NCBI RefSeq assembly: GCF_017877355.1
Contig: NZ_JAGIPR010000006.1
Coordinates: 248,001 to 312,000, forward strand
Direction of reading: 5' to 3'
DNA: 64,000 nucleotides
Source: Chryseobacterium jejuense
GTDB lineage: Bacteria; Bacteroidota; Bacteroidia; Flavobacteriales; Weeksellaceae
The notes under the pieces were generated by a model. That model saw only the letters and a program-made list of their open reading frames with translations. It was not told the origin of the DNA and ran no database searches. Both the position numbers and the translations under genes were made by a program. This document shows positions 8,639 to 17,907 of this stretch, in pieces (the first letter of the stretch is position 1; each line of letters starts with the position of its first letter).

Positions 8639-10087
8639 TTATAAAGAATCAAAGAAAATAAACAGTTCCTGTTCAGTAGGAACATTAAGTTTTTTTCGTA
8701 ATCTGTGTTTTTTCTGCTGTACAGATTTGTGTTGAATAAAAGTATATTCGGCAATTTCCTTTGAAGTGAAATTAAGTTTTATCATGGCACAAAATGCCAG
8801 TTCTGAAGCACCAAGTTTTGGGTTGATCTCCAGAAGCCTCGGGCAAAACTCAGGATAGATCTCCTGAAATCTTGTCAAAAATGTAGAATCATTTCCTTTT
8901 GCCAGTCCTACCAGTTCATCAAAGGAGTCATTAATTCTACTTTTCAGAGAAAGAGCTTCACTTTTGAATTCGTTTTTCTTTTGTCTTAATGCTCTGTTAT
9001 GTCTATAAAGTAAGATAAAAATGACCAGTGATAAAATAACAATAAAGCCGATATAAAAGTAAATTTTCTTCCGGGCTCCATTAGATTCTTCATCTTTATC
9101 ACTCAACATATGGTCTATTGAAATATTGATCGCTTCATTCTGAATATTATCCAGCGCTGTTTTTTCTTCTGTATATTTTTTCATGGCCTCTTCTTCCTTC
9201 TGTGGCTCATTCAGCATTTTATACGTTTTGGCTATAGATTCATAGACTCCGGGTATGTTATATAATCTGTTGGTTTTATTGTAGTAATCCAGTGCTTTAT
9301 TGTAATATTCTAACGCCGTTTTATAATCCTCCTGTTCAAAATAATAATCTCCATAAGTAAGATCCACAAATGCACTCTGAACATTCACCTTACCTGTATT
9401 GACAATTTTTTCTGAAGCTTTCTGAAGATAGATCAGGGCAGAATCTTTTCTTTTGGTGTAGTTCAAATGATGTTTGGCTAAAAGTGTATTCAACAGAACT
9501 CCCTGCCCGTCAATCCTTTTTCCTTTCTGTAAATAAATGTAAGCTGAATCTGCTTTATTCGCTTTATACAGAAAATCAGCCCTGTTGGCATAAAGCCTGT
9601 ACAGGTAAAATTTTCTTTTTTCCTGATCTGGAATATTTTTAAGATAATATAATCCTTTCGTATTCAGATCCAAGGCACTTTTATAAAGACCTATTACCCC
9701 ATTCAGCTGGGCTCGTTCCTGATAGAGTCTTGCTTTTAAAACAGGACTATTAACCTTCTTAAGTTCTTTTTCAGCAAGGGAAAGATAAGATAGTCCTCTT
9801 TTATAATTTCCGATGGTTGCTGAAATATTGGAAATATTGATATAGCAAAGGATAATCCCTTCCTTGTAGTTTTTTTCTTCTGCCAGATTCAGATAATCTT
9901 TGTTAAGGCGGACAAGACTTTCGTAATCTCCCTGAATACGAAACGATTCTGTTTTCTTCAACAGAATATTGTCAAACTCTTGATGCGAAAAGACTCCCTG
10001 ACTGTAAGCTGATGTAGCAAAACACAACAGGAATAAAAGGAAAAGATTATATGAATAAAATATTCTGTTTAATTGAGGGGGGAACAT
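8639..10087 (-). CDS. Membrane-anchored TPR regulator with LuxR-like tail
   Basis: A 482-residue protein. It has a signal peptide or first helix (about 1-30), a periplasmic array of tetratricopeptide repeats (about 30-330, for example YYFEQEDYKTALEYYNKALD), one membrane helix (about 344-362), a short coiled segment, and a cytoplasmic LuxR-like helix-turn-helix at the end (LNFTSKEIAEYTFIQHKSVQ). The layout suggests a one-component sensor that detects something outside and binds DNA at the membrane. Paralogous tails occur at 33626-34570 and 44448-45905. No kinase or receiver domain is present. The signal and targets are unknown. Confidence 0.85.
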   Translation of the reverse strand: MFPPQLNRIFYSYNLFLLFLLCFATSAYSQGVFSHQEFDNILLKKTESFRIQGDYESLVRLNKDYLNLAEEKNYKEGIILCYINISNISATIGNYKRGLSYLSLAEKELKKVNSPVLKARLYQERAQLNGVIGLYKSALDLNTKGLYYLKNIPDQEKRKFYLYRLYANRADFLYKANKADSAYIYLQKGKRIDGQGVLLNTLLAKHHLNYTKRKDSALIYLQKASEKIVNTGKVNVQSAFVDLTYGDYYFEQEDYKTALEYYNKALDYYNKTNRLYNIPGVYESIAKTYKMLNEPQKEEEAMKKYTEEKTALDNIQNEAINISIDHMLSDKDEESNGARKKIYFYIGFIVILSLVIFILLYRHNRALRQKKNEFKSEALSLKSRINDSFDELVGLAKGNDSTFLTRFQEIYPEFCPRLLEINPKLGASELAFCAMIKLNFTSKEIAEYTFIQHKSVQQKKHRLRKKLNVPTEQELFIFFDSL

Positions 10088-10361
10088 GTTTTTAATTATT
10101 TAAAGATAATAATTGTGAAATTTTAAATCATTTGTACGTTCAACATAAATGATTGATTGCTAATAAATTCTGTTCATTCTAGGTTTTGTTATTGCATTAC
10201 AAATAGTATTCCAAATTTATTGAAAATTTTCCCTTTGATGTGAAAAATAATTACAAATAGTCTTTTAAAAGAGATAGAAAATACCTTATCTATTCAGCAT
10301 ACAAAAAGAAGCTATTCTCTATTAACATAACTCACTGATAATCTTTAAAATATAATGTTTT

Positions 10362-10805
10362 TTATCCTTCTAATTCTACAAACCATTCTTCAAATACATC
10401 CTGTGCTGTTTTTGCCTTATGACCAGTAAAAGTTTTATCATAGCAGAAATCACTATTAAATTTATCGGTTTTAGGATGATATGATAGCTTCAACATGACC
10501 GGAACTTCTTGCCCTTCATTTTTAAATAGTTCTTCTATCCTTTTTAAAATCTGATTGCCCTTATTGAGCATCCCAAAAGCTTTTTCATGGCTGATGTCAT
10601 ACTGCATATCAGACACTTCATTCACTTTATGAGATTTCACCAAATACCCATTGATTTCATAAAATACTTTATAAAAATAACCGGATTCTATTAATCCAAT
10701 GATATAAACAGCATCTACTTCTTCTGAATTATTATTGACAAATTCAAAACCTGTTTCAACCAGTTCTGCAAGATATTTTTGAAATTCGTTATCAAAATGG
10801 CTCAT
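10362..10805 (-). CDS. YezG/DUF600-like immunity-type protein
   Basis: A 147-residue acidic cytoplasmic protein. The mix of short strands and Asp/Glu-rich helices, the tail FEEWFVELEG and the central ISHEKAFGMLNKGNQILKRI resemble the YezG (DUF600) family, whose members are antitoxins or immunity proteins of secreted nuclease toxins in polymorphic toxin systems. No toxin gene is adjacent, so this is an orphan, possibly protecting against toxins of neighbours. The family call is from memory of its pattern and is moderately secure. Confidence 0.6.
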   Translation of the reverse strand: MSHFDNEFQKYLAELVETGFEFVNNNSEEVDAVYIIGLIESGYFYKVFYEINGYLVKSHKVNEVSDMQYDISHEKAFGMLNKGNQILKRIEELFKNEGQEVPVMLKLSYHPKTDKFNSDFCYDKTFTGHKAKTAQDVFEEWFVELEG

Positions 10806-10907
10806 ATTTCGATGATTTGCAATTACATCAGTTAAGATAGCAAAATTTAAGCATTAAATCTTTAGTCTCAGTACTTATCATTCTTAACAATTGCCATAAT
10901 ATTTATG

Positions 10908-10915
10908 TAAATTTG
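10908..10915 (+). promoter_or_regulatory. -7 promoter box TAAATTTG
   Basis: An exact match to the Bacteroidota -7 element TAnnTTTG, 50 bp upstream of the Crp/Fnr gene start. No convincing -33 box at the usual spacing was found. Confidence 0.45.
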
Positions 10916-10965
10916 GACATTATCTGCCTGCCAGTATACAAAGCAGACGATTTCACCACTTCATT

Positions 10966-11565
10966 ATGGATACAGATCTTATTATTTCGCAGCTGACAGA
11001 ACATTTTCAGGAAATTGTCTCTTTAAAAGAGGAGGAAATTGATTTTGTGACTCAAAAACTGGAATTTATTCGGCTTAAAAAGAAAGATTATCTCCTTCGG
11101 GAAGGACAAATTTCAAGACATATGCGCTTCATTGCCCAGGGAAGTCTGTATGCATATCATATTGATGAAAAAGGTAAAGAAAATATCACTCAGCTTGGCA
11201 TTGAAAACTGGTGGATCAATGATCTTTACAGCTATCTGAGTGAGCTTCCTTCAAGAATGTTTATTCAGGCTAATGAAGATGCTACGATCGTTCAGATCAG
11301 TAAAACCAACCTTGAACTCTTATACAAAGAAATCCCTGCCATCTCCGAATTCTGGCGTCTGAAAATGCAATCTGCGTATGTTACTTTACAGGAAAGAACG
11401 TTTGAACATTCAAGAGTGGATGCCTACACCAAATACAGAAACTTTGTAACAGATTATCGCAATATCGAACAGCGTTTTCCTCAATACATGATTGCTTCTT
11501 ACCTGGGAATCACAGTAGAATACTTAAGTTATTTAAGAAAAAAACACCTGTCTGGCGTTTCTTAA
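10966..11565 (+). CDS. Crp/Fnr-family transcription regulator
   Basis: A 199-residue regulator with an N-terminal cyclic-nucleotide-binding-like beta roll (about 15-120, with LREGQISRHMRFIAQGSLYAYH) and a C-terminal winged helix (ASYLGITVEYLSYLRKKH). It lacks the Fe-S cysteines of Fnr and an obvious cAMP-binding Arg/Ser pair. This is usual for the Bacteroidota branch, which often senses nothing known. It precedes an outer-membrane protein and a DoxX gene, likely targets. A perfect 16-bp palindrome overlaps its stop codon. Confidence 0.88.
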   Translation: MDTDLIISQLTEHFQEIVSLKEEEIDFVTQKLEFIRLKKKDYLLREGQISRHMRFIAQGSLYAYHIDEKGKENITQLGIENWWINDLYSYLSELPSRMFIQANEDATIVQISKTNLELLYKEIPAISEFWRLKMQSAYVTLQERTFEHSRVDAYTKYRNFVTDYRNIEQRFPQYMIASYLGITVEYLSYLRKKHLSGVS

Positions 11566-11576
11566 GATATCTTAAG
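11561..11576. promoter_or_regulatory. 16-bp perfect palindrome, candidate operator
   Basis: CTTAAGATATCTTAAG reads identically on both strands. It overlaps the stop codon of the Crp/Fnr gene and lies just upstream of a -7 box (11598) that could drive the next gene. Crp/Fnr dimers bind palindromes, so this is a candidate operator; binding is inferred only. Confidence 0.4.
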
Positions 11577-11597
11577 TTTATTCCGTTCGTGCCTGAA

Positions 11598-11605
11598 TAA
11601 TTTTG
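11598..11605 (+). promoter_or_regulatory. -7 promoter box TAATTTTG
   Basis: An exact TAnnTTTG match 25 bp before the start of the 11631 gene and 21 bp after the palindrome at 11561-11576. It suggests separate transcription of the 11631-12664 pair. Confidence 0.45.
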
Positions 11606-11630
11606 CTCTCAGAAATTTAATGAGTGCAAT

Positions 11631-12251
11631 ATGAAGGCAAAAATTATCGCCATAACAGCTCTTGCATCAGCCTCTCTAAGTCTGAATGCACAGAAACTAA
11701 ACTATACCCCGGATCTTGTGTTAGGACACCGCTCCTATACCTATACGCACAATGTCAATTATTATTTTAATGATCGGCTGAAGCTCAACAATCTCACTTT
11801 ATTTGATACAGAATATACCAAAGACAAAGAAAACATCTTCTTTATACGAAATACCCTTGCTTATAATCTTACCAAAAGATTCAGCGTCAATGCTGCGCTG
11901 GGTATGAAAAACCCCGGGGCATTCTTCAGTGCTTATGCACAGTACAGGATCACAAAACCCACTTATTCTCTTTCCTACTCTATAGGAGCAACCTATCAGA
12001 AAGGATTTTCTCTGGAACAGTCTGTATCATTTGAATATACACCTTATCTGAAGGAAAACCTGCAGGGTTATTTCAGTGTATTAGCCATTGGTAATATCGA
12101 TGATAGTGGCTATCCAAGAGGGCTTCAATTTATCCGTCTGGGAGTAAAACAGGATAAAATAATGTATGGAGTGGCTTCCAACTTCGACCAGTTCAACAAC
12201 GCAAAAAAGACACTTGAAAACGTTGGGACATTTATAAAATATAACTTTTAA
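11631..12251 (+). CDS. Exported outer-membrane-type protein, unknown
   Basis: A 206-residue exported protein with a signal peptide (about 1-20, cleaved after LNAQ). The rest consists of alternating aromatic strands (YTYTHNVNYYFNDRLKLNN, FSAYAQYRITK) and ends in an aromatic residue (KYNF), as outer-membrane beta barrels do. About 8-10 strands seem likely. The ligand is unknown. The DoxX-family gene follows 11 bp later, so they form a two-gene unit that the preceding Crp/Fnr protein may control. Confidence 0.72.
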   Translation: MKAKIIAITALASASLSLNAQKLNYTPDLVLGHRSYTYTHNVNYYFNDRLKLNNLTLFDTEYTKDKENIFFIRNTLAYNLTKRFSVNAALGMKNPGAFFSAYAQYRITKPTYSLSYSIGATYQKGFSLEQSVSFEYTPYLKENLQGYFSVLAIGNIDDSGYPRGLQFIRLGVKQDKIMYGVASNFDQFNNAKKTLENVGTFIKYNF

Positions 12252-12262
12252 ATAATAATATA

Positions 12263-12664
12263 ATGAAAAAGAACATTGATTTAGGACTATTAATCAGCAG
12301 AATAGCCATTGGATTTCCCATGTCAGTTTACGGAGTTAACAAATTGATCCATGGAATTGGATTTATTGAGGATATGATGACGATACATGGCCTACCTTCA
12401 TTCTTCGCTTATGGAGTATTTGCTGGTGAAATTATTGCTCCCATTATGTTGATGCTGGGTTTCAGAACACGTCTGGCAGGTTTGATCTTTGCAGCCAATT
12501 GCCTTACAGCAACAGTTATTGCTCAAACAGCCAATATTTTTAAACTGAACAACTTTGGAGGCTGGGCCCTGGAATTATTGGTAATCTATATGTTGGTGGG
12601 GATAAGTCTTTTCTTTGCCGGAGCCGGAAAATATGCGGTTTCAACTGCTAATAAGTGGGACTAA
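12263..12664 (+). CDS. DoxX family membrane protein
   Basis: A 133-residue inner-membrane protein with four helices. The pattern RIAIGFPMSVYGVNKLIHG, then a conserved GEIIAPIMLMLGFRTRLAG, is typical of DoxX. Some family members act in thiosulfate or quinone redox chemistry or oxidative-stress complexes; no specific role can be fixed here. It is co-oriented with and closely follows the outer-membrane protein gene. The REP-like hairpin at 12775-12827 downstream could end the transcript. Confidence 0.85.
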   Translation: MKKNIDLGLLISRIAIGFPMSVYGVNKLIHGIGFIEDMMTIHGLPSFFAYGVFAGEIIAPIMLMLGFRTRLAGLIFAANCLTATVIAQTANIFKLNNFGGWALELLVIYMLVGISLFFAGAGKYAVSTANKWD

Positions 12665-12717
12665 ATACTATTGATGTAGGAAAACGCAAAGACTCTATTT
12701 TTTTCTTTTCAATATGT

Positions 12718-12830
12718 TTTTAAGGCGCAAGATTATCTGCGATAAAACTGTATACTGCTAAAATATGTTTTTATAATTGCCGCGAATACACGAATAAGAT
12801 GATTTTATTCGTGTATTCGCGGCAATTTCA
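12718..12830. repeat. REP-like composite repeat with 23-bp hairpin
   Basis: A module beginning AAGGCGCAAGATT is followed by a perfect hairpin: 12775-12797 pairs with 12805-12827 over 23 bp around a 7-nt loop, with core CGCGAATACACGAATAA. Related copies lie at 15787-15920 and 21579-21680, with a fragment near 20340, all in intergenic gaps. This copy has the only perfectly paired hairpin among them. Confidence 0.8.
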
Positions 12831-13019
12831 ATCTTATTCTGAGTCCTTAATTTCATAAAAAAATGATTTATAAGCAGATTGTTATTTTCACACATTAAAA
12901 TTCATCTTGGAAATACTACACTCCATCTATCCTATTCTACAATACATCTTTTAACATATTGGTTAACAATAAATTGAATAAATATTAAAGTTTCTTTGTG
13001 GTGTCAAAAAAAGAAAAAA

Positions 13020-13928
13020 ATGAAAAAAAAATGGATGATCATTGCTGCACTCACACAGGCAGCTTATGCTTTTGCACAAATAGAATTGAGATCAGAATAC
13101 CTGCCTCAACAGAAGTACATCAATGATAACGGAGATAAAACTGAGGGTAAAAGTTCTTCCCTCACCACTACTTTTACCGCAATGGTTCCTGTAAGTGTAA
13201 AACCATCAAACTACCCACAGCCTTCCATATGGGCTGCTACGTTTAATGCTTCCTATACTTCATTCAGTAATGATGGAATCCCAACTGGAGCCCTGCCAAA
13301 AGAAATGAGTTCTGCAGACATTGGGGCAATGTATATGACTCCATTAAGCGAAAAACTTATGTTCATTGGCGGAGCTTCTGCAGGTGTCTACTCTACCCAT
13401 ACCGATCTGAAAAAGTTAGAAATGGATCATATTGTGGTAAATCTCTATTCCTCTTTTATATGGCAGCTTCGTCCCAAAATAAAGCTTGGGGTTGCTCTTG
13501 TTGGAAATAATGCTTTTGACAAGCCTATGCTTATTCCTTTCCCGTACTTCCAGTACCACAGTGAAAAAGCCCGCGGAATGGAATATCATGCGGAATTGAG
13601 TTATACTCCCAAATTTTCTGTAGGTTACAGATTTAATGAGGCATTTGCTCTGCGTATTGTGAACCGTCCCAAGTTTTTCTTTTCTCTTGCTAAGATTGAC
13701 GGACAACAGAAATATTTCGATCATCATTACGTAAGCTTAGGAGTGGAGCCAGAATATAGAATCAATAACTGGACAATAAGTGGTATGTTTGGGGCTAACT
13801 TTGGACGTACAGACCGCTATCGTGACAGGAAACCCTCTAATTTTCTTAAATGGGGAAATGCAACTTTCGATCCTTCATTCTATATTTCTGCCGGGATAAA
13901 ATATAACTTTGCAAAAAAGCATAAATAA
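13020..13928 (+). CDS. DUF6268-type outer-membrane barrel protein
   Basis: A 302-residue exported protein with a signal peptide MKKKWMIIAALTQAAYAFAQ. Many aromatic amphipathic strands and the ending GIKYNF(AKKHK) indicate an outer-membrane beta barrel. The pattern (FTAMVPVSVKPS, IWQLRPKIKLGVALVGNN) matches the DUF6268 family. I chose the ATG at 13020 because it opens directly with the Lys-rich signal sequence; the in-frame TTG at 12996 would add eight unneeded residues. The LytS-like kinase gene starts 35 bp later, so this barrel is probably in the same operon and may be its target or sensor input. Confidence 0.75.
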   Translation: MKKKWMIIAALTQAAYAFAQIELRSEYLPQQKYINDNGDKTEGKSSSLTTTFTAMVPVSVKPSNYPQPSIWAATFNASYTSFSNDGIPTGALPKEMSSADIGAMYMTPLSEKLMFIGGASAGVYSTHTDLKKLEMDHIVVNLYSSFIWQLRPKIKLGVALVGNNAFDKPMLIPFPYFQYHSEKARGMEYHAELSYTPKFSVGYRFNEAFALRIVNRPKFFFSLAKIDGQQKYFDHHYVSLGVEPEYRINNWTISGMFGANFGRTDRYRDRKPSNFLKWGNATFDPSFYISAGIKYNFAKKHK

Positions 13929-13963
13929 GAAATACTCAATATATTTTATAAACTAAACTTAAT

Positions 13964-15031
13964 ATGGATCTTTCTGAAATTTTCCCGAATCAGGAAATGA
14001 AAACCAAAAGATATGTGCTTCCTCTCTATTATTTTTTGGTAACCACTCTCTATACCATATACCAAATCATATTCTTCAATACCATTTTGAAGAGCAGCAT
14101 TCTTTCAAAAAGCAGCTTATGGGACAATTTTCTGCTTCAATTTGCCATCTTCTATCCCATTGTTCTGGTTATGACTTTTCTGGATTATCTTTTGATTAAG
14201 TTTATTAATGAGATTACTCCTCTGCACAGCAGTTTATACAGACATGCTTCGGCTCTGTTTGTAAGTAATATTTTGTTATGCATTCTTCTATATGTCATCT
14301 TCAACTTCATGGTTACAGAGGTAATGGATGTGGGAATCCGACAGTCACTTTCTTATAAAACAAGTCTTATTCTCAATATTACAGCCAATTTACCCATCCT
14401 TCTGGTTATTGATCTGCTGTTTTACTTTCAGGCAGAGCGTAAGGCGATTAAAGCTACCGAAAAAGCTAAACGGGATATGTTAATGTACCAGTATAATGCC
14501 CTGAGAGCACAGGTAAATCCACATTTTTTGTTCAATTCGCTTAATGTATTATCTTCTCTCATTTATGAAAATCAGGAGCAGGCGAATAAATATACCAAAG
14601 CCTTATCCCAGGTATACAGACAGGTCTTATCTGTAAGTAAAAAACCTCTGAATACACTACAAGAAGAAATGCATTTCTTCCGGCAATATCTGTTTCTGAT
14701 GGAAATTAGATTTGAAGATGGCTTTAAAATAGAAATTGAGCCTATTGAGCAATGGGAACACCGCAAATTGGTAGCCTTCAGCTTTCAGCTTCTTCTGGAA
14801 AATGCTTTTAAGCACAATGTAAGTTCTGTAGCAGATCCTTTATTAATCTATATTTCTGTGGATGAAAACGGAATATCTTTCAGAAATAGAATATTTTTAC
14901 GCAATGATATCATAAAAGGAGAAGGAATTGGTTTATCTTTTCTGAATACACAATACGACCGTTATCATAAAAAACTGAGAATAATAGAAGAACAAAATGA
15001 TTTTATTGTCAAAATACCTTTCGTAGAATGA
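13964..15031 (+). CDS. LytS-type sensor histidine kinase (His_kinase family)
   Basis: A 355-residue kinase with four membrane helices in the first ~155 residues, a short coiled linker, and the His_kinase domain. The phospho-acceptor motif ALRAQVNPHFLFNSLNVLSS is intact, and an ATP-binding domain follows (QLLLENAFKHN, then GEGIGLSFLNTQYDR). This is the LytS/YehU class that works with LytTR regulators. Its stop overlaps the start of the partner by ATGA at 15028-15031, so translation is coupled. The signal is unknown. Confidence 0.92.
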   Translation: MDLSEIFPNQEMKTKRYVLPLYYFLVTTLYTIYQIIFFNTILKSSILSKSSLWDNFLLQFAIFYPIVLVMTFLDYLLIKFINEITPLHSSLYRHASALFVSNILLCILLYVIFNFMVTEVMDVGIRQSLSYKTSLILNITANLPILLVIDLLFYFQAERKAIKATEKAKRDMLMYQYNALRAQVNPHFLFNSLNVLSSLIYENQEQANKYTKALSQVYRQVLSVSKKPLNTLQEEMHFFRQYLFLMEIRFEDGFKIEIEPIEQWEHRKLVAFSFQLLLENAFKHNVSSVADPLLIYISVDENGISFRNRIFLRNDIIKGEGIGLSFLNTQYDRYHKKLRIIEEQNDFIVKIPFVE

Positions 15032-15783
15032 AAAAATATTTAATTGTTGAAGATGAGCGTCTGGCTTTTTCTGAATTGAAACGAATGGTAGACAATCTTC
15101 GTCCCCATTATCAGTTATTGGGAAGAACAGAAAGTGTACTGGAATCTGTTGAGTTTCTACAGGAATACAAACCTGATTTTATTTTGATGGACATCAGTTT
15201 ATCAGATGGCAGCTGTTTTGAGATTTTCAACCCTATCAAAGTAGAGGTTCCTATTATTTTCACAACCGCTTATGACGAATATGCCATACAGGCCTTTAAA
15301 GTCAACAGTATAGATTATCTGCTGAAACCTATTTCTGAAGAGGATCTGGAACGTGCCCTCATCAAGCTTGAAGATCTTCATTTTGACAATGAACAAAAAG
15401 AAATAGGCATCCGGATGGTAGAATCTTCCCTCATGAAAAAGGTTAAAAACAGATTTCTGGTTCACTCCCGTGATGGATACCTCTATGTTGAATCTAAAAA
15501 CATTGCCTACTTCTACAGTGAAGAAAAAGTAGTAATGCTGCATACATTTGATAATAAAAGATATATCATTAATTATACACTGGATCAGTTGGAGGGACAG
15601 CTTACAGAGGATTTATTTTTCAGGGTTTCCCGAAACTGCATTGCCAATATCAAAGCGATTAAAGGAATTAAAAAGGTTGTCAACAGCAGATTAGCCATTG
15701 TGTTTGAGCCGGAGTGTCCCCATGAGATTGTTGTGAGTCGTGTGCGGGTTCAGAACTTCCTTGAATGGCTGAATGATGATTAA
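15028..15783 (+). CDS. LytTR-family response regulator
   Basis: A 251-residue regulator with a receiver domain (about 1-120; acidic pair ED at 8-9, phospho-acceptor Asp in ILMDISLSDG, Lys in YLLKPIS) and a C-terminal LytTR DNA-binding domain (about 145-250, with NRFLVHSRDGYLYVES and FFRVSRNCIANIKAIKGI). It overlaps the kinase gene by 4 bp. Together they form a complete LytS/LytTR pair, probably reading an envelope signal. Confidence 0.93.
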   Translation: MKKYLIVEDERLAFSELKRMVDNLRPHYQLLGRTESVLESVEFLQEYKPDFILMDISLSDGSCFEIFNPIKVEVPIIFTTAYDEYAIQAFKVNSIDYLLKPISEEDLERALIKLEDLHFDNEQKEIGIRMVESSLMKKVKNRFLVHSRDGYLYVESKNIAYFYSEEKVVMLHTFDNKRYIINYTLDQLEGQLTEDLFFRVSRNCIANIKAIKGIKKVVNSRLAIVFEPECPHEIVVSRVRVQNFLEWLNDD

Positions 15784-15786
15784 ATA

Positions 15787-15920
15787 AATGCCACGAATAC
15801 CGCAAATGATTTTATTTGTGCATTTGTTGCCATTAAAAAATATTCAAAACCTAATTTAGATACATCTGCGTGAGAATCTCTTTCCACACTCAATTTTATT
15901 GCAGATAAAATCTTTGCATT
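15787..15920. repeat. REP-like composite repeat, diverged copy
   Basis: An imperfect hairpin (15787-15834), with left arm starting AATGCCACGAATACC, resembles the perfect hairpin at 12775. Downstream, 15891-15918 resembles the reverse complement of the CGCAAGATT module seen at 12720 and 21579. The modules are thus rearranged in orientation here. The stretch lies between the LytTR gene and the PhzF gene; the rest of that gap shows nothing else. Confidence 0.55.
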
Positions 15921-16027
15921 TTTCAACAAAATTCTCTGTATCTAGATTTTATCCGAGCATTAGTACCCAAAAACAGACGAGATCATTTCATTTATACCTA
16001 TCTTTATCCTGAATTTAATAAATTGTG

Positions 16028-16933
16028 ATGAAGGAAGTAATCGTCTATCAAATTGATTCTTTTACAAAGGAAAAATTCAAAGGAAATCCTGCAGGTGTCG
16101 TATTAAATGCGGAAAATCTGACCTCTGATGAGATGCAGCTCATTGCAAGAGAACTTAATAATTCAGAAACAGCATTTGTGCTAAAATCTGATGAGAATAA
16201 TCATTTTGACTACCACATACGCTACTTCACTCCAACCACAGAGGTTCCAATCTGTGGACATGCCACCATTGGAGCGCTTTATGCCAAAGCTATAGAAGAC
16301 CGGCTAGATTCCTGTACCATTACAATCAACACTCAGGTTGGTATTTTACCTATCAACATTCTAAAAGTAGATAATGATTATCAAATCACAATGACCCAGG
16401 GAAGCTTTAGCCTGGAACCAGCTTTTGAACCATCAATAAAGCAAAGAATTGTGGATGCTTTAGGCTTAAAAAAGGAAGACCTGAATGAGAAATGCCCAAT
16501 ACAGATTGCTTCTACAGGCCATTCTAAAGTTATGATTGGCATTAACAGAAGAACTCTGCTGAATAATCTGACTCCTGATTTTATGGCTTTAGTCCATCTC
16601 AGCAAAGAAATCAAATGTAATGGTTATTTCGTATTCACTTTTGACTCTGATGATAAGGATGTTTTAACCTATGGAAGAATGTTTGCTCCTGCTATCGGTA
16701 TTCAGGAAGATCCTGTGACGGGCAATGCGAATGGACCTTTGGGAGGCTACCTTATTCAGAATAAAATCGTAGAAGTTTCTGACGGAACTTTTGAATTTAT
16801 CGGAAGACAAGGAGAAACCATCAATAGAGTTGGGCAAATGAAAGTTGAGATCAACGTAAAAAATTACAGCCCAGAAATCATCAGGATTACGGGAAATGCT
16901 GTTACGGTATTCCGTACTATGATGTCTGTTTAA
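16028..16933 (+). CDS. PhzF-family isomerase/epimerase
   Basis: A 301-residue cytoplasmic protein of the PhzF fold (two DapF-like halves). Family hallmarks: VYQIDSFTKEKFKGNPAGVV at the N-terminus, ARELNNSETAFV with the catalytic Glu of the family, and YFTPTTEVPICGHATIGAL; late in the chain DPVTGNANGPLGGYL. PhzF itself isomerises a phenazine precursor; most homologues, including this one, have unknown substrates. I chose the ATG at 16028 over the GTG just before it. The AraC gene converges 3 bp past its stop. Confidence 0.88.
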   Translation: MKEVIVYQIDSFTKEKFKGNPAGVVLNAENLTSDEMQLIARELNNSETAFVLKSDENNHFDYHIRYFTPTTEVPICGHATIGALYAKAIEDRLDSCTITINTQVGILPINILKVDNDYQITMTQGSFSLEPAFEPSIKQRIVDALGLKKEDLNEKCPIQIASTGHSKVMIGINRRTLLNNLTPDFMALVHLSKEIKCNGYFVFTFDSDDKDVLTYGRMFAPAIGIQEDPVTGNANGPLGGYLIQNKIVEVSDGTFEFIGRQGETINRVGQMKVEINVKNYSPEIIRITGNAVTVFRTMMSV

Positions 16934-16936
16934 AGC

Positions 16937-17803
16937 TTATTCTGAATCCGGCTTGGCTTCTTCCAGTTTTTTTCTGTAATTTTTTGGAGTAGATCCGGTT
17001 TTCACTCTGAATAAATAAGAAAAGTGAGAAAAGTTCTGGAATCCCAGCTCAAAAGCTATCTCTTTAATCGATTTATTGGAACTATGAAGTAAATTTTTGG
17101 CTTCAAGTATAATTCTTTCTTTAATAAATTCAAGAGGTGAAATTTTATACTGTTTTCTGCAAATCACCCCCAAATAATTAGGAGTGATGCATAACTCATC
17201 AGCATAAAAGGCTACATTCTTTTGCGTTTTATAATATTTATCCACCAGCATATGAAAACGAAAAGGAAGATTGTCTGGAGTGCTGAGTGCTTTATTACCA
17301 TAAGCATGCTCTACCCATAAGTTGATAATAAGCGCTAAAAGCCTTACTCTTGCATTGATAAGCTCCGGAAATACAACATCAGCAGCAATTTCCTTCCTGA
17401 TAGCATTAAATTCAAGACTAAATCTGTGATAGGTTTCATCATCAGGTTCTATCATTTCATATTTGCTGTAAGAGGAAAAAGTGAATTTTAGGGTCGGAGA
17501 AAAAGTCTTAAGAATTTCATCATTAATGATAAGTCTTCTTCCAACAGTATCAGAAGCCAGTTCCCACTTGTATTCTCTTTTGGGAAGATGGATAAATAAT
17601 TGCTGAGCTTTTAGACCATACTGATTCAGACCGGTTATGCATTTTCCACCCTCACACTGATCCAGTAAGATAATGGTAAAACAGTTTTCAGGAAAAAAGT
17701 TAAGTGAATCACCACTGATTTCATCCTGAAAAACAACGTCAATTCCTTTGTTAAACACTTCCTCTACTGAATTTTTATTAATCAACTCTTTATCTATTAT
17801 CAT
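16937..17803 (-). CDS. AraC-family transcription regulator
   Basis: A 288-residue regulator with an N-terminal cupin-like sensing region (about 1-180; EGGKCITGLNQYGLKAQQLF) and a C-terminal pair of AraC helix-turn-helices. The recognition helices lie in CITPNYLGVICRKQYKISPL and FELGFQNFSHFSYLFRVKTG. It is divergent from moaA across a 339-bp gap and convergent with the PhzF gene. It may control itself, PhzF or the molybdenum-cofactor genes; only the position suggests this. The effector is unknown. Confidence 0.88.
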   Translation of the reverse strand: MIIDKELINKNSVEEVFNKGIDVVFQDEISGDSLNFFPENCFTIILLDQCEGGKCITGLNQYGLKAQQLFIHLPKREYKWELASDTVGRRLIINDEILKTFSPTLKFTFSSYSKYEMIEPDDETYHRFSLEFNAIRKEIAADVVFPELINARVRLLALIINLWVEHAYGNKALSTPDNLPFRFHMLVDKYYKTQKNVAFYADELCITPNYLGVICRKQYKISPLEFIKERIILEAKNLLHSSNKSIKEIAFELGFQNFSHFSYLFRVKTGSTPKNYRKKLEEAKPDSE

Positions 17804-17899
17804 ACTAATCTTTTCAATACTAATTTATGAAAATACCTCATATATTGTTTTCTGTGACTAAGCAATATATTTTTATTTGCTGTTGTTTTTAGCAGCGTG

Positions 17900-17907
17900 C
17901 AAAGATA
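17900..17907 (-). promoter_or_regulatory. -7 box for the AraC gene
   Basis: On the minus strand TATCTTTG matches TAnnTTTG, 97 bp upstream of the AraC start. No clear -33 box is visible. Confidence 0.35.
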
